From the NCBI RefSeq assembly GCF_003574465.1, contig NZ_QOWC01000007.1, positions 26,784 through 90,783 of the forward strand: a stretch of 64,000 nt of DNA, in the 5' to 3' direction. A program made the translations under genes and the position numbers. This stretch comes from Methylobacterium crusticola. Its GTDB lineage: Bacteria; Pseudomonadota; Alphaproteobacteria; Rhizobiales; Beijerinckiaceae. The notes beneath the pieces are model-generated. The model ran no database searches, was not told the origin of the DNA, and was given only the letters and a program-made list of their open reading frames with translations. Positions 43,442 through 51,892 of this stretch are shown here, piece after piece. Each line of letters starts with the position of its first letter. Position 1 is the first letter of the stretch.

Positions 43442-44203
43442 GTGCTGGAGGCGATGCGAGGTGCCATGGATTGGGGTCGAGCGAACGGGCGGCTGATCGC
43501 GGGTGTCTCCTTCGACATCCCCGGCATGGGCTACAGGGATCCCGGGACCGGCGCCGTCACGGGATTCGAGGCGGATCTCGCGAGGGCGGTGGGCGAGGCG
43601 ATCCTCGGCTCGGCCGAGCGCGTCGAGTTCGTCCAGGTCACGGACACGGGCCGGATCCGGGATCTGCAGGAGGGCCGCGTCGACGTCGTCGCGTCCCAGC
43701 TGACGATCACGCCCGATCGCGCCGAACTGGTGGATTTCTCGACGCCCTATTGCGTGACGCGGGAGGGGCTTCTCGTTCCGAGGGACAGCTCCATCGGTGG
43801 TTTCGAGGACCTGAAGGGCAAGCGCATCGCGGTGACGGACGGCTCGGTGTCGCTGCGCCGGATGCGCGCGGCGCTTCCCTCTCTCCCCGGCGCCACGCAC
43901 GTCGTCACGCCCCTCAGCGCCGGAAACCTCGCCGCGATCGAGAGGGGCGAGGCCGACGCGGCATCGAACGACATGATCAACCTGACCATGCTGCGGGCCG
44001 GCTCGGCCGATCCGGAGCGCTACTCGATCATCGATATCGGCGACAGGTTCGACCCCAAGCCCTTCGGCATGGCCGTCAGGAAGGGCGACCGCACCCTGCT
44101 CGGCCTCATCGACCAGGCGCTCGCGCGCCTTAAGGCCGGCGGTGAGCTGGACCGGATGCTCGAGGCCGCTCTCGCGCGCCTCGCTCACCGTCCAACCGCG
44201 TGA
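43442..44203 (+). CDS. Family 3 solute-binding-like protein without signal peptide
   Basis: This 253-residue protein has a complete SBP_bac_3 fold: GVSFDIPGMGYRDPGTG, GFEADLARAVGEAI, VDVVASQLTITPDRA, VDFSTPYC, LKGKRIAVTDGS and FGMAVRKGD. None of the possible starts (GTG 43442, ATG 43454, ATG 43466) gives a hydrophobic export signal, so the product may stay in the cytoplasm. No transporter genes are adjacent. It begins 52 bp after the LivJ-like gene and may be co-transcribed with it. Confidence 0.82.
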   Translation: MLEAMRGAMDWGRANGRLIAGVSFDIPGMGYRDPGTGAVTGFEADLARAVGEAILGSAERVEFVQVTDTGRIRDLQEGRVDVVASQLTITPDRAELVDFSTPYCVTREGLLVPRDSSIGGFEDLKGKRIAVTDGSVSLRRMRAALPSLPGATHVVTPLSAGNLAAIERGEADAASNDMINLTMLRAGSADPERYSIIDIGDRFDPKPFGMAVRKGDRTLLGLIDQALARLKAGGELDRMLEAALARLAHRPTA

Positions 44204-44276
44204 GGCGGCCGCCCGGGCCGGCCCCGGCAGGTCCCTCCCGACCAACCCGGGCTGCCCCGCCGGACGTGCGCCACCT

Positions 44277-45431
44277 TCAGCGCGACGCCGCGACGGTGTC
44301 GGCCACCTTCGCCTTGCGCGCGCCGAGCGGCTCGGGCTTCCCGGTGGTGGTGTCCTTGGCCGTCTGATGCTCCATCTCGGCGTTCAGTTCCGCGCCGAGC
44401 AGCACGATGGTCGTCGAGATCCAGATCCAGGTCATGAAACCGATGACGGCACCGAGCGAGCCGTAGGTCTCGTTGTAATTGCCGAAGCTCGACACGTACC
44501 AGGAGAACAGGGCCGAGACGACGATCCAGAGAGCGGCCGCGACGCCGCTCCCCCACGTCACCCAGGTCCAGCGCGCCGTGTCCCGGCTCGGACCGTAGCG
44601 GTAGAGCAGCGCCAGGCTCCCGAGGACCACCAGCAGCAGGATCGGCCAGCGCAGCAGCGCGATGACCCATTCCATCGAGCCGAGATTGAGGAAGTTCAGC
44701 ACCGTCGGCACCACCACGATGCCGACGAGGGCCAGCACCACGAAGAGAAGCGCGCCAGCCGTGAAGGTCAGCGAGCGCAGGTTCAGCCAGAAGAAATTCC
44801 GCTTCTCCTTCTCGTCGTAGACGATGTTGAGCGCGTCGAAGATCGCCTTCATGCCGCCGTTGGCGCTCCAGATCGACAGCAGGATGCCGAACGCGGCCGT
44901 GAAGCCGAGGGTGCCGCCGCCCTTGGAGGCGATCCGCTTGACCTGGTCGCCGATGATGTCGAGCGCGCCGTCCGGCATCACGCCCCGGAGGTTGGCCAGC
45001 TGCGCGTTGATCGTCCCGGGATCGGCGACGAGGCCGTAGATCGAGACCAGGGCGCCGATGGCCGGGAAGAGCGCGAGGATCGCGTAGAAGGTGACGCCGG
45101 CCGCGACCAGCAGCACGCGGTCGTTGCCGAATTCCTGGAGGACGCGCTTGCCGATGTCCCACCAGCCCTTCGCCGGGATCTCGGAGGGGGTCTCGGCCTG
45201 GCGGCCCCGGTCGGCCTCCGCCTCCGCAACCCGCTCGGCCGCCGCCCCCTCGTGGGCTCGTGGGCCGGGCTCCGGACCGAGGCGGCCGGCTTCGCCGGCT
45301 CCCGCCCGCCCTCCAGTGCGGCGGGGCAGCACCACCAGGCCGACCAGGGCCGTACCGAGAAAGAACGTCCAGATTGTCGATGCGGCGACGGACCGGGCGT
45401 TGTCCGTCGGTGCTGGGATGCGGTCGGTCAT
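44277..45431 (-). CDS. YihY/BrkB-family inner membrane protein
   Basis: This 384-residue protein has an N-terminal membrane segment (~11-30), a charged Ala/Glu/Arg linker (~35-85), then the YihY core: AAGVTFYAILALFPAIGALVSIYG and about five further segments ending GFMTWIWISTTIVLLGAELNAEM. The family was once called ribonuclease BN in error; its function is unknown. The ATG at 45431 is preferred over a TTG five codons upstream. It converges on the signal-less binding protein gene. Confidence 0.88.
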   Translation of the reverse strand: MTDRIPAPTDNARSVAASTIWTFFLGTALVGLVVLPRRTGGRAGAGEAGRLGPEPGPRAHEGAAAERVAEAEADRGRQAETPSEIPAKGWWDIGKRVLQEFGNDRVLLVAAGVTFYAILALFPAIGALVSIYGLVADPGTINAQLANLRGVMPDGALDIIGDQVKRIASKGGGTLGFTAAFGILLSIWSANGGMKAIFDALNIVYDEKEKRNFFWLNLRSLTFTAGALLFVVLALVGIVVVPTVLNFLNLGSMEWVIALLRWPILLLVVLGSLALLYRYGPSRDTARWTWVTWGSGVAAALWIVVSALFSWYVSSFGNYNETYGSLGAVIGFMTWIWISTTIVLLGAELNAEMEHQTAKDTTTGKPEPLGARKAKVADTVAASR

Positions 45432-45555
45432 GGGCCAGCCTGCCAATCATGCCCGAGGAGAAACCTCGGCCGTCTGGCCAACGTGCGCTCGTCCCCTTCG
45501 TTGCCGATGGTGCCCATGTTCCGGAACGAAGGGCGCTCAGCCCAGGAGCAAGGGC

Positions 45556-46737
45556 TCAGGCCCCGAGAAGCGCGCGGTGCTCCTCCTCGATCGTCACCGC
45601 CGGCAGGATGAAGCTGAACGTGGTGCCGTGGCCGGGTACGCTCGCGACCGTGAGGGTGCTTCCCTGGCGCTCGACGAGATCGCGGCAGAGCAGGAGGCCG
45701 AGCCCGCTGCCGCGCTCGCCCGCGGTGCCGTTCGTCGTCGTCCGCCGGTCCACCCTGAACAGGTCGGCGACCTTGTCGGGCGGCATGCCGACCCCGGTGT
45801 CGGACACCATGATCTCGATGCCCTCGCCGCGCGGTCGTGCCGCGACCGTGACGGTGCCGCCCGGCAGCGTGAACTTGACGGCGTTGCTCACGAGGTTGCG
45901 CAGGACCGCCGCCAGCATGTCGCGCTGGGCCCGCACGTAGACCCCGGCGCAGTCGACGCCGAGGTTCAGGCCCTTTTGGGCGGCGTTCTCGGCGGCCCCT
46001 TTCAGCACCTCGGCGGCGACCGCGCACAGGTCGACGCCGCCGAGCGTCACCGCGACCGTGTCCATCTGCAGGCTCGCCCAGGCGAACAGGCCCTCCATCA
46101 GCTCGTAGGCCTTGCCGGCCGCTTCCTGGATGCCTTGCGCCCGGCGCTCGACCGAGGCGTGGTCGCGTTCCGCCACCGCCTGGCTCAGGACGTTCGACAG
46201 GCCGAGGAGCGCCTGGAACGGATTGCGCAGGTCGTGCGCGATGATGGAGAACAGCAGCGATTTCTGCTTGTTCAAGAGGTCGAGTTCCTGGGACTTCGCC
46301 TCGGCTTCGCGCCGCGCCGTGCTGAGCTCGGCCAGGAACTCGCGCCGCGCCTTGGCGTAGCGGATGGCCCGGGCCAGGCTCGACGGCGTGGCCTCGCCCT
46401 TGGCGAGGTAATCGAGCGCCCCCGCCCGCATCAGCCGGAAGGCGATCTCCGGGTCGCCCTCGCCGGTCAGCATCAGCACCGCCTGGCTGCCGCCCTCGGG
46501 CGACAGGAGGGTGCGCAGCAGGTCGAAGGCATCGACGTCCGGGAGGCGGTAGTCGAGCAGCACGCAGTCGAATGCCCGGGCCTGCGCGAGCCGAAGCCCG
46601 GTGGTGCCATCCGGCGCCTCGGTCAACTCGTGGACCAGCCCGGCTTTGGCCAGCGCGCGCCGCACGGCCGTGCGGTCGACCTGGTCGTCGTCGATCAGCA
46701 GGATGCGCGTCGGCGCGGTCACGGTGGCGGTCGGCAC
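45556..46737 (-). CDS. Receiver-histidine kinase protein (REC-HisKA-HATPase)
   Basis: This 393-residue signalling protein begins with a receiver domain (LLIDDDQVDRTAV; phospho-Asp in CVLLDYRLPD near residue 61). A short coiled region and a HisKA helix pair follow (SIIAHDLRNPFQ, His168), then a HATPase domain (NLVSNAVKFTLPGG, SDTGVGMP, GSGLGLLLCR). It lacks membrane segments, so it is cytoplasmic and probably receives phosphate from the neighbouring kinase and signals onward. It lies 3 bp after the single-domain receiver gene in one leftward operon. Confidence 0.9.
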   Translation of the reverse strand: MPTATVTAPTRILLIDDDQVDRTAVRRALAKAGLVHELTEAPDGTTGLRLAQARAFDCVLLDYRLPDVDAFDLLRTLLSPEGGSQAVLMLTGEGDPEIAFRLMRAGALDYLAKGEATPSSLARAIRYAKARREFLAELSTARREAEAKSQELDLLNKQKSLLFSIIAHDLRNPFQALLGLSNVLSQAVAERDHASVERRAQGIQEAAGKAYELMEGLFAWASLQMDTVAVTLGGVDLCAVAAEVLKGAAENAAQKGLNLGVDCAGVYVRAQRDMLAAVLRNLVSNAVKFTLPGGTVTVAARPRGEGIEIMVSDTGVGMPPDKVADLFRVDRRTTTNGTAGERGSGLGLLLCRDLVERQGSTLTVASVPGHGTTFSFILPAVTIEEEHRALLGA

Positions 46738-46740
46738 CGG

Positions 46741-47166
46741 CTACTCGGGAAACTCGATGATCTTCCAGTAGTGCTCCAGCATCGACACCGCCTGCATGAA
46801 GGTGTTGGCTGGATCCTGCTTGACGATGTAGCCGGCCACGTGGTGTCCATAGGCGCGCGCCTTGTCCTCCTCGGCCTTCGAGGTCGTGACCATGAAGACC
46901 AGCGCGCTCTTGAGGTCCGCGTCGGCGCGCAGCGCCTCCAGGAACTCGATGCCGTTCATGCGCGGCATGTTGAGGTCGAGCAGGATCAGGTGCGGCTTGG
47001 CGAGCTTGGGCCGGCCATTCTCGCCGCGCAGGATCTCCAGCGCCTCGACGCCGTCGCGCGCCACCGTGATCGGATTGGCGATCTTGCTCTTGTTGAAGGC
47101 CCGCTTCAGGCCCTGCACGTCGACCTCGTCGTCGTCAACCAGCAGCAAGTTCACGGTCGGTGCCAT
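46741..47166 (-). CDS. Single-domain response regulator, Rcp1-like
   Basis: This 141-residue receiver-only protein reads LLLVDDDEVDVQGLKRAF, then LILLDLNMPRMNGIEFL with the phospho-Asp, then VTTSKAEEDKARAYGHHVAGYIVK. It resembles the Rcp1 partners of phytochrome-type kinases and has no output domain. It overlaps the upstream kinase gene by 32 bp and precedes the REC-kinase gene by 3 bp, so it probably shuttles phosphate between the two kinases. The ATG at 47166 is the obvious start. Confidence 0.9.
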   Translation of the reverse strand: MAPTVNLLLVDDDEVDVQGLKRAFNKSKIANPITVARDGVEALEILRGENGRPKLAKPHLILLDLNMPRMNGIEFLEALRADADLKSALVFMVTTSKAEEDKARAYGHHVAGYIVKQDPANTFMQAVSMLEHYWKIIEFPE

Positions 47167-49042
47167 CGGCGGTCCCCTTCGTTCCGTCGGGCCAGGTGAA
47201 GTGCACCGAGAGACCACGTCCCTTCGGATTGTCGTCGAGCCAGATCTTTCCGCCCTGGCGATCGACCAGCTTCCTGACGATGGCAAGCCCCATGCCGCTG
47301 CCCTCAACCTCGTCGCGCGGCCTCAGCGTCTGGAACATGCCGAACACCCGCTCGCGGAACTGCTCCGGGATGCCGGCACCATCGTCCGTCACGCTGAACT
47401 CTACCATGCCGCCGAGGGTGTGCGCATCGACCCAGACGTGCCCCTCGGCCGGCCGGTCGTGGTGCTTGACGGCGTTGCCGATCAGGTTCTGGAGCGCCTG
47501 GGTCAGCGGCGCCCGCGCCGCATCCAGCGTGGGGAGGCCGTTGCCGGCCACGATGCTGAAGCCCTCGGGCGGACTGATCAAGCCGGCGAGTTCCTCGACG
47601 AGGGCCTGGGTGTCCACCGGCTCCGTCGCCACGTCCCCCCGTCCGGCCCGCGAGTAGGCCAGCAGGTCGTCGAGCAGGCTCTCCAGACGCCGGACCCGGC
47701 TCTTCAGGAGCTCCATGTTCGTCCGTGTGTCGCCCGTGAGCACCGCCTCGAGGTCCTCCTCGATCCAGGTCACCAGGTTCTCGATGCCCCGGAGCGGCGC
47801 CTTGAGGTCGTGGGAGGCCACGTAGGCGAACTGCTCCAGCTCCTCGTTCGTGCGACGCAGGTCGCGCGCGTGCAGGGCGAGGCGCCGCTCCATGCGCTTG
47901 CGCTCGGTGATGTCGGTGAGGAGCGTGACGACGCCCAGGACCCGACCGTCGGCTCCGCGGTGGGGGCGGTAGAACGCTTCGACCTCGCGGCGCCCCAGGC
48001 CGCGTCGGGCGAGCCTGTGCTCGAAGCGCACCTCGGTGCCGGCGAAGGCTTCGTCCAGCTCCCGGCCAATGCCCGGGAAGGGGTCGGCCGCGAACACCTG
48101 CGCGAGAGGCCGGCCGTCCACGAGGGAGATGTCCTCGGCCTCAAGGTCGAACCAGCGCTCGAACTCGCCGTTCAGGAAGCCGACGCGCCGGCGCGCATCG
48201 ATGTAGCCGACCATGGCCGGCAGCGTGTCGGCGGTGGCGCGCAGCAGCGAGGTCCGGTCGAGCTCGATCAACCCGTCCTTGAAGACCTGCACGGCCCGCG
48301 CCATCGCGCCGACCTCGTCGTGCTGGTGCGTCGCCGGCACGTCGGCCGTGAGATCGCGTCGGGAGAGCCGGCGCATCGCCTCCGCGAGCCGGGTCAGGGG
48401 TCCGACGACCTTGCGGTGGATGGCCGCGCCGATGCTGGCGCAGATCAGGAGGGTGAGCAGGGTGCTGACCCACGACACGATGGCGGCGATGCGCTGCGCC
48501 CGCGCGAGGTGCTCCCCCTGCATCTCGCGCAGGCGCTCCTCCTCGGTCTGAATGGCGTCGAGCCGGGCCCGGAAGGTGTCGAAGTAGGCCTTGCCGGTCC
48601 CGTCGCTCTCGATCCTGGCCGCTTCCGGGCGGCTGGCCGCGTCGGACATGCCGCGGATGACGGCCTCGGCCACCTCGTCCTGCCAGGAGCGCGCCGCCTT
48701 CTCGGCCTCGGCGAGCCAACCCGAGCGTACGGCATCGCCGCCGATCAGGGCATGCAAGCGCCCGAGGGCGTCGTCGAGCATCGGCATGCCCTGACGGTAA
48801 GGCTCCAGGCTGTCCGGGCGTCCGGTCAGGAGGTAGCCGCGCAGGCCGGTCTCCTGGTTCAGCATGGCGATTCGGAGCGAGTACAGCGATCGGAGGACGA
48901 GGTTCGAGCGGCCGCGCGCGTCGATGGCGGCCTGGAGCTGGCCCTGGGTCGTCAGCACGGCTGCGCTGCCCAGCACCGCCACCAGGGCGATGATCGCGAT
49001 GGCGCCGCCGAGCGAGCGGTTCAGGCCGAAAGTCTTCGTCAC
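47135..49042 (-). CDS. CHASE3-HAMP-PAS sensor histidine kinase
   Basis: This 635-residue membrane kinase has a first membrane segment at ~10-32, a CHASE3-type periplasmic helical domain (~35-180, LNQETGLRGYLLTGRPD), a second segment (~187-208) and a HAMP linker (~209-265). A PAS domain follows (~270-390, LPAMVGYIDARRRVGFLN), then a HisKA domain with YVASHDLKAPLRG (His411) and a HATPase domain (NLIGNAVKHHD, DDGAGIPEQF, GSGMGLAIVRK). This architecture matches phytochrome-like/CHASE3 kinases that pair with Rcp1 receivers. It is first of a three-gene signalling operon. Confidence 0.92.
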   Translation of the reverse strand: MTKTFGLNRSLGGAIAIIALVAVLGSAAVLTTQGQLQAAIDARGRSNLVLRSLYSLRIAMLNQETGLRGYLLTGRPDSLEPYRQGMPMLDDALGRLHALIGGDAVRSGWLAEAEKAARSWQDEVAEAVIRGMSDAASRPEAARIESDGTGKAYFDTFRARLDAIQTEEERLREMQGEHLARAQRIAAIVSWVSTLLTLLICASIGAAIHRKVVGPLTRLAEAMRRLSRRDLTADVPATHQHDEVGAMARAVQVFKDGLIELDRTSLLRATADTLPAMVGYIDARRRVGFLNGEFERWFDLEAEDISLVDGRPLAQVFAADPFPGIGRELDEAFAGTEVRFEHRLARRGLGRREVEAFYRPHRGADGRVLGVVTLLTDITERKRMERRLALHARDLRRTNEELEQFAYVASHDLKAPLRGIENLVTWIEEDLEAVLTGDTRTNMELLKSRVRRLESLLDDLLAYSRAGRGDVATEPVDTQALVEELAGLISPPEGFSIVAGNGLPTLDAARAPLTQALQNLIGNAVKHHDRPAEGHVWVDAHTLGGMVEFSVTDDGAGIPEQFRERVFGMFQTLRPRDEVEGSGMGLAIVRKLVDRQGGKIWLDDNPKGRGLSVHFTWPDGTKGTADGTDRELAAG

Positions 49043-49170
49043 GCTGGAGGCGGTCCGCTCGTGCTGGTGGCAGGTTAGCGCAGGGTCGATAGCACGGACG
49101 CAGTCCTGGTGTCCGTCGCCATTCCGGAGCGGCCCCGCGAAGGCGGCCGCGGGTCCGTGGGCGCGCGCGC

Positions 49171-50202
49171 TCAGGGTGTTGCGGCCGGGCCGAGGGGGCC
49201 CGGAGCCGGCAGCGGAAGGCGGACGGAGACTCTCAGGCCATCGGCCTCGAAGGCGACGTCGACCTCCGCCTCGGCCTGAGCGGCCAAGACCTTGCTGAGC
49301 AGCCGCGAGCCGAACCCCTGGCGGGTCGGGGGTGCGACGGGCGGCCCGTCATGCTCGCTCCAGTCCCACCGCAGCGCTCGCCCCGTCGGTCCGTCCTCCA
49401 CCTGCCAGGCGACCTCCAGCCGTCCGTCCGGTTCGGCCAGAGCTCCGTGGCGCAGGGCGTTCGTGGTCAGTTCGTGCAGCGCCATGCCGACCGGCACCGC
49501 GAGCCCGGAGGGCAGCGCGACGGCGGGCCCCGCCAGCCGGATGCGGCCATGCTCGTCGTAAGGGTCGAGTTCCGCCCGCAGCAGCCCCTCGAACGAGACG
49601 GACTGGGCGACGTCGTCGGTGATCAGCGCGTGCGTCCTGGCAAAGGACGCGATCCGGCCCGAGAAAGCCCGGGCGAAGTCCGCGACCGAGGGCGACGAGC
49701 GCACGGTCGCGTTGAGCACCGCCTGCACGGTGGCGAGCGTGTTCTTCACGCGGTGGTGGAGCTCGCGCACCAGCAGGCTCTGGCGGTCCTCCGCCGCGCG
49801 CCGCTCGGTGACGTCGCGCTGCGCCGAGATCCAGCGCACGGTGCGGCCCTGGGCATCGCGCACGGGGGTGATCAGCCACTCGACCACGTAGGTCGAGCCG
49901 TCCTTGCGGTAGTTCATCGCCTCGCCCTGGAACGGCTCGCCGGCCTCGAGGGACCTGCGCATGCGGTCGAGCACGGCGCGGTCCGTTCCGGGACCCTGGA
50001 GCAGGCGCGGCGTGCGGCCGAGGATCTCGCTCGCCGCGTACCCGGCCATGCGGGTGAAGGCCGGGTTGGCGTACTCTATGCGGGGTCCTGGCTCGTCGAG
50101 CTCGGCCGAGGTGATGAGGATGGCCTCGCCGGAGGCCTCGACCGCGGCGAAGAGCACCTCCAGGTCGGGCCGGGTCGGCTCGGTCTCGTCGGGCTTCTGC
50201 AA
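49171..50202 (-). CDS. PAS-HWE family histidine kinase
   Basis: This 343-residue cytoplasmic kinase has one PAS domain with a C-terminal PAC motif (~20-145: YANPAFTRMAGYAASEILGR, then GSTYVVEWLITPVRD), an HWE/HisKA_2 phosphoacceptor motif RELHHRVKNTLATV (His149/150) and an HWE ATPase domain. The PAS sequence is LOV-like (RLLQGPGTD), but the flavin-binding Cys position is Pro, so it is not a canonical photoreceptor. The TTG at 50202 is chosen because GGAGGGA stands 5 nt upstream and no ATG is available. HWE kinases often feed the alphaproteobacterial general stress response. Confidence 0.85.
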   Translation of the reverse strand: MQKPDETEPTRPDLEVLFAAVEASGEAILITSAELDEPGPRIEYANPAFTRMAGYAASEILGRTPRLLQGPGTDRAVLDRMRRSLEAGEPFQGEAMNYRKDGSTYVVEWLITPVRDAQGRTVRWISAQRDVTERRAAEDRQSLLVRELHHRVKNTLATVQAVLNATVRSSPSVADFARAFSGRIASFARTHALITDDVAQSVSFEGLLRAELDPYDEHGRIRLAGPAVALPSGLAVPVGMALHELTTNALRHGALAEPDGRLEVAWQVEDGPTGRALRWDWSEHDGPPVAPPTRQGFGSRLLSKVLAAQAEAEVDVAFEADGLRVSVRLPLPAPGPLGPAATP

Positions 50203-50709
50203 GGTCGTCCCTCCGCTGGCGGCGGGACCCTGCCGGACGCGTGTGCCGACCGACCGACGAGCTTCGCGGACAACCTGCGGCCCGCGTGGCGGTTGCCTGC
50301 GGCCGGCCTCTCTCCACAAGCCCCAGCGTCGCAGGGGAGCCCTGCGCACGGGCCGCCGTGGCCCATTCGCCGGCGGGCTGGAAGGGCAGGGGCGTCGTCG
50401 GCCTCCGAGCGCGGTCGAGCCGGCGCCGCGTCCGGCTGTCGATGAACGGCTGGCGAACCGGCCGAGCGATCAGGCCTGCGCGATCAGGAGGCACGCAAGC
50501 CAGCATGGCGAGGGCTTGGCTCAAGCGCGAGATGTACCCGACCCTGTCCGAGCGGGCAGCTTGCCGGACTGGCCGAGCGAGGTCGGACCCTGTGACACGG
50601 GTCTGCGGGCAGCCGAACCGGATCCCGGGCCGGCGAGCCGCCTCCTCCTGCATGGGCTCGTCCGGCAAGGCCCCCCGGTGATCCGCTGCCGGAATCGCGG
50701 GGCGAGCGG
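50203..50709. other. 507-bp intergenic stretch
   Basis: The gap lies between the HWE kinase start and the AI-2E-type permease stop. Frames across it are antisense-like and unconvincing. The kinase promoter should be close to 50210-50300. I see no repeat or RNA structure worth naming. Confidence 0.4.
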
Positions 50710-51753
50710 TCAACCCTTTCCGTCGTCAGGGGACCCGAGCAGGTCCGCGAGCCAACGGCCGGACGGGTGCTGCTCGCACAGCGTCAGCACCGCGATCACG
50801 ATCGGCACGCCGATGAAGGCGCCGGCAATCCCCCACAGGAAGCTCCAGAAGAACACCGCGAACAGGACGAGGAACGGCGAGATCGCGAGCGCGCTTCCGG
50901 CCACCCGGGGCTCCAGGTAGCTGCCGACGAGGAACTGGATGAGGTTCAGGCAGGCGAAGACGGTGAGGGCCGTCTGCCAGGAGGCGAACTGGGCCAGGGC
51001 GAACAGGGTGGGGAAGACGGTCGCGACGAGCGGCCCGATCACCGGGACGTAGTTCAGCACGAAGGCGATCACGCCCCATTCGAGGGCGAGCTCGAGCCCC
51101 GCCAGGGCGACGAACGCCCACACGAGCACGCCCGTCATGAGGCTCATCAGGGTCCGCACGAGCATGAACCGGCGCAGCTTCGCCGCCGTGGCGGCGCTTC
51201 CCGCGAGCAGGACCCGCCCGAACTCACGCCCGGGCGCGGCGCGAAGCTTCCGGGCCGCGTCGTCGACCTCGAGCAGGCCCAGGACGACGTAGATCACCAC
51301 GACGAACAGGAAGGTCGCCGCGCCGTTGACCCGGTTCAGGATCTCGGGCAGCAGGCGCAGGAGCCAGCGGGCGTCGAAGTGCTCGGCCCAGAGCCCGGCG
51401 AGCACGATGCCGTGCGTCTCCAGCCACTCCGCCGTCCGGACGTAGAAGGCCTGGAGACGGGCCGGGTCGTTGAGCGCGGACCGGATGACCCGGCTGAACG
51501 CCCAGACGACCAGGTACCCGAAGCCGGCGATCACCGCCGTCGCCAGGATGATGCTGGTCGCCGCCGCCAGGGCCTTCGGGATCACCGCCTGGAGCCGGCT
51601 CTGGACGGGCCACATGACGGCGATGACGAGGAGCGCGAAGGCGACCGGCGCGAACACCGACCGGGCGAGGGACAGCGCCCCGGCCACCAGGATCAGGGCG
51701 CAGAGGGCGCCCGCGGCGCTCGTCGGCCCCGCGGGGTCGCGCATCGTCGTCAT
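50710..51753 (-). CDS. AI-2E family (PerM-like) transporter
   Basis: This 347-residue membrane protein has the family layout: two N-terminal segments (LCALILVAGALSLARSVFAPVAF), a long extramembrane region, then several segments with IAFVLNYVPVIGPLVATVFPTLFAL and FLVGSYLEPRVAGSALAISP. Members export small molecules or exchange Na+/H+; autoinducer transport is proven for only a few. The ATG at 51753 follows GAGG. It is divergent from the exported deacylase-like gene. Confidence 0.9.
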   Translation of the reverse strand: MTTMRDPAGPTSAAGALCALILVAGALSLARSVFAPVAFALLVIAVMWPVQSRLQAVIPKALAAATSIILATAVIAGFGYLVVWAFSRVIRSALNDPARLQAFYVRTAEWLETHGIVLAGLWAEHFDARWLLRLLPEILNRVNGAATFLFVVVIYVVLGLLEVDDAARKLRAAPGREFGRVLLAGSAATAAKLRRFMLVRTLMSLMTGVLVWAFVALAGLELALEWGVIAFVLNYVPVIGPLVATVFPTLFALAQFASWQTALTVFACLNLIQFLVGSYLEPRVAGSALAISPFLVLFAVFFWSFLWGIAGAFIGVPIVIAVLTLCEQHPSGRWLADLLGSPDDGKG

Positions 51754-51892
51754 GGTGCCGCATCCTCGTCCCGCCGCCGTCCCGGCTCGCCACGATCTAA
51801 ACCCCGGGGACGCGCTCGCGCCCTCTGCGGAGCTTGCTGAACGACCCGGCACCATCGCAAGCTCTCGAGGTTCACACGTGAGGACCTGCGTG

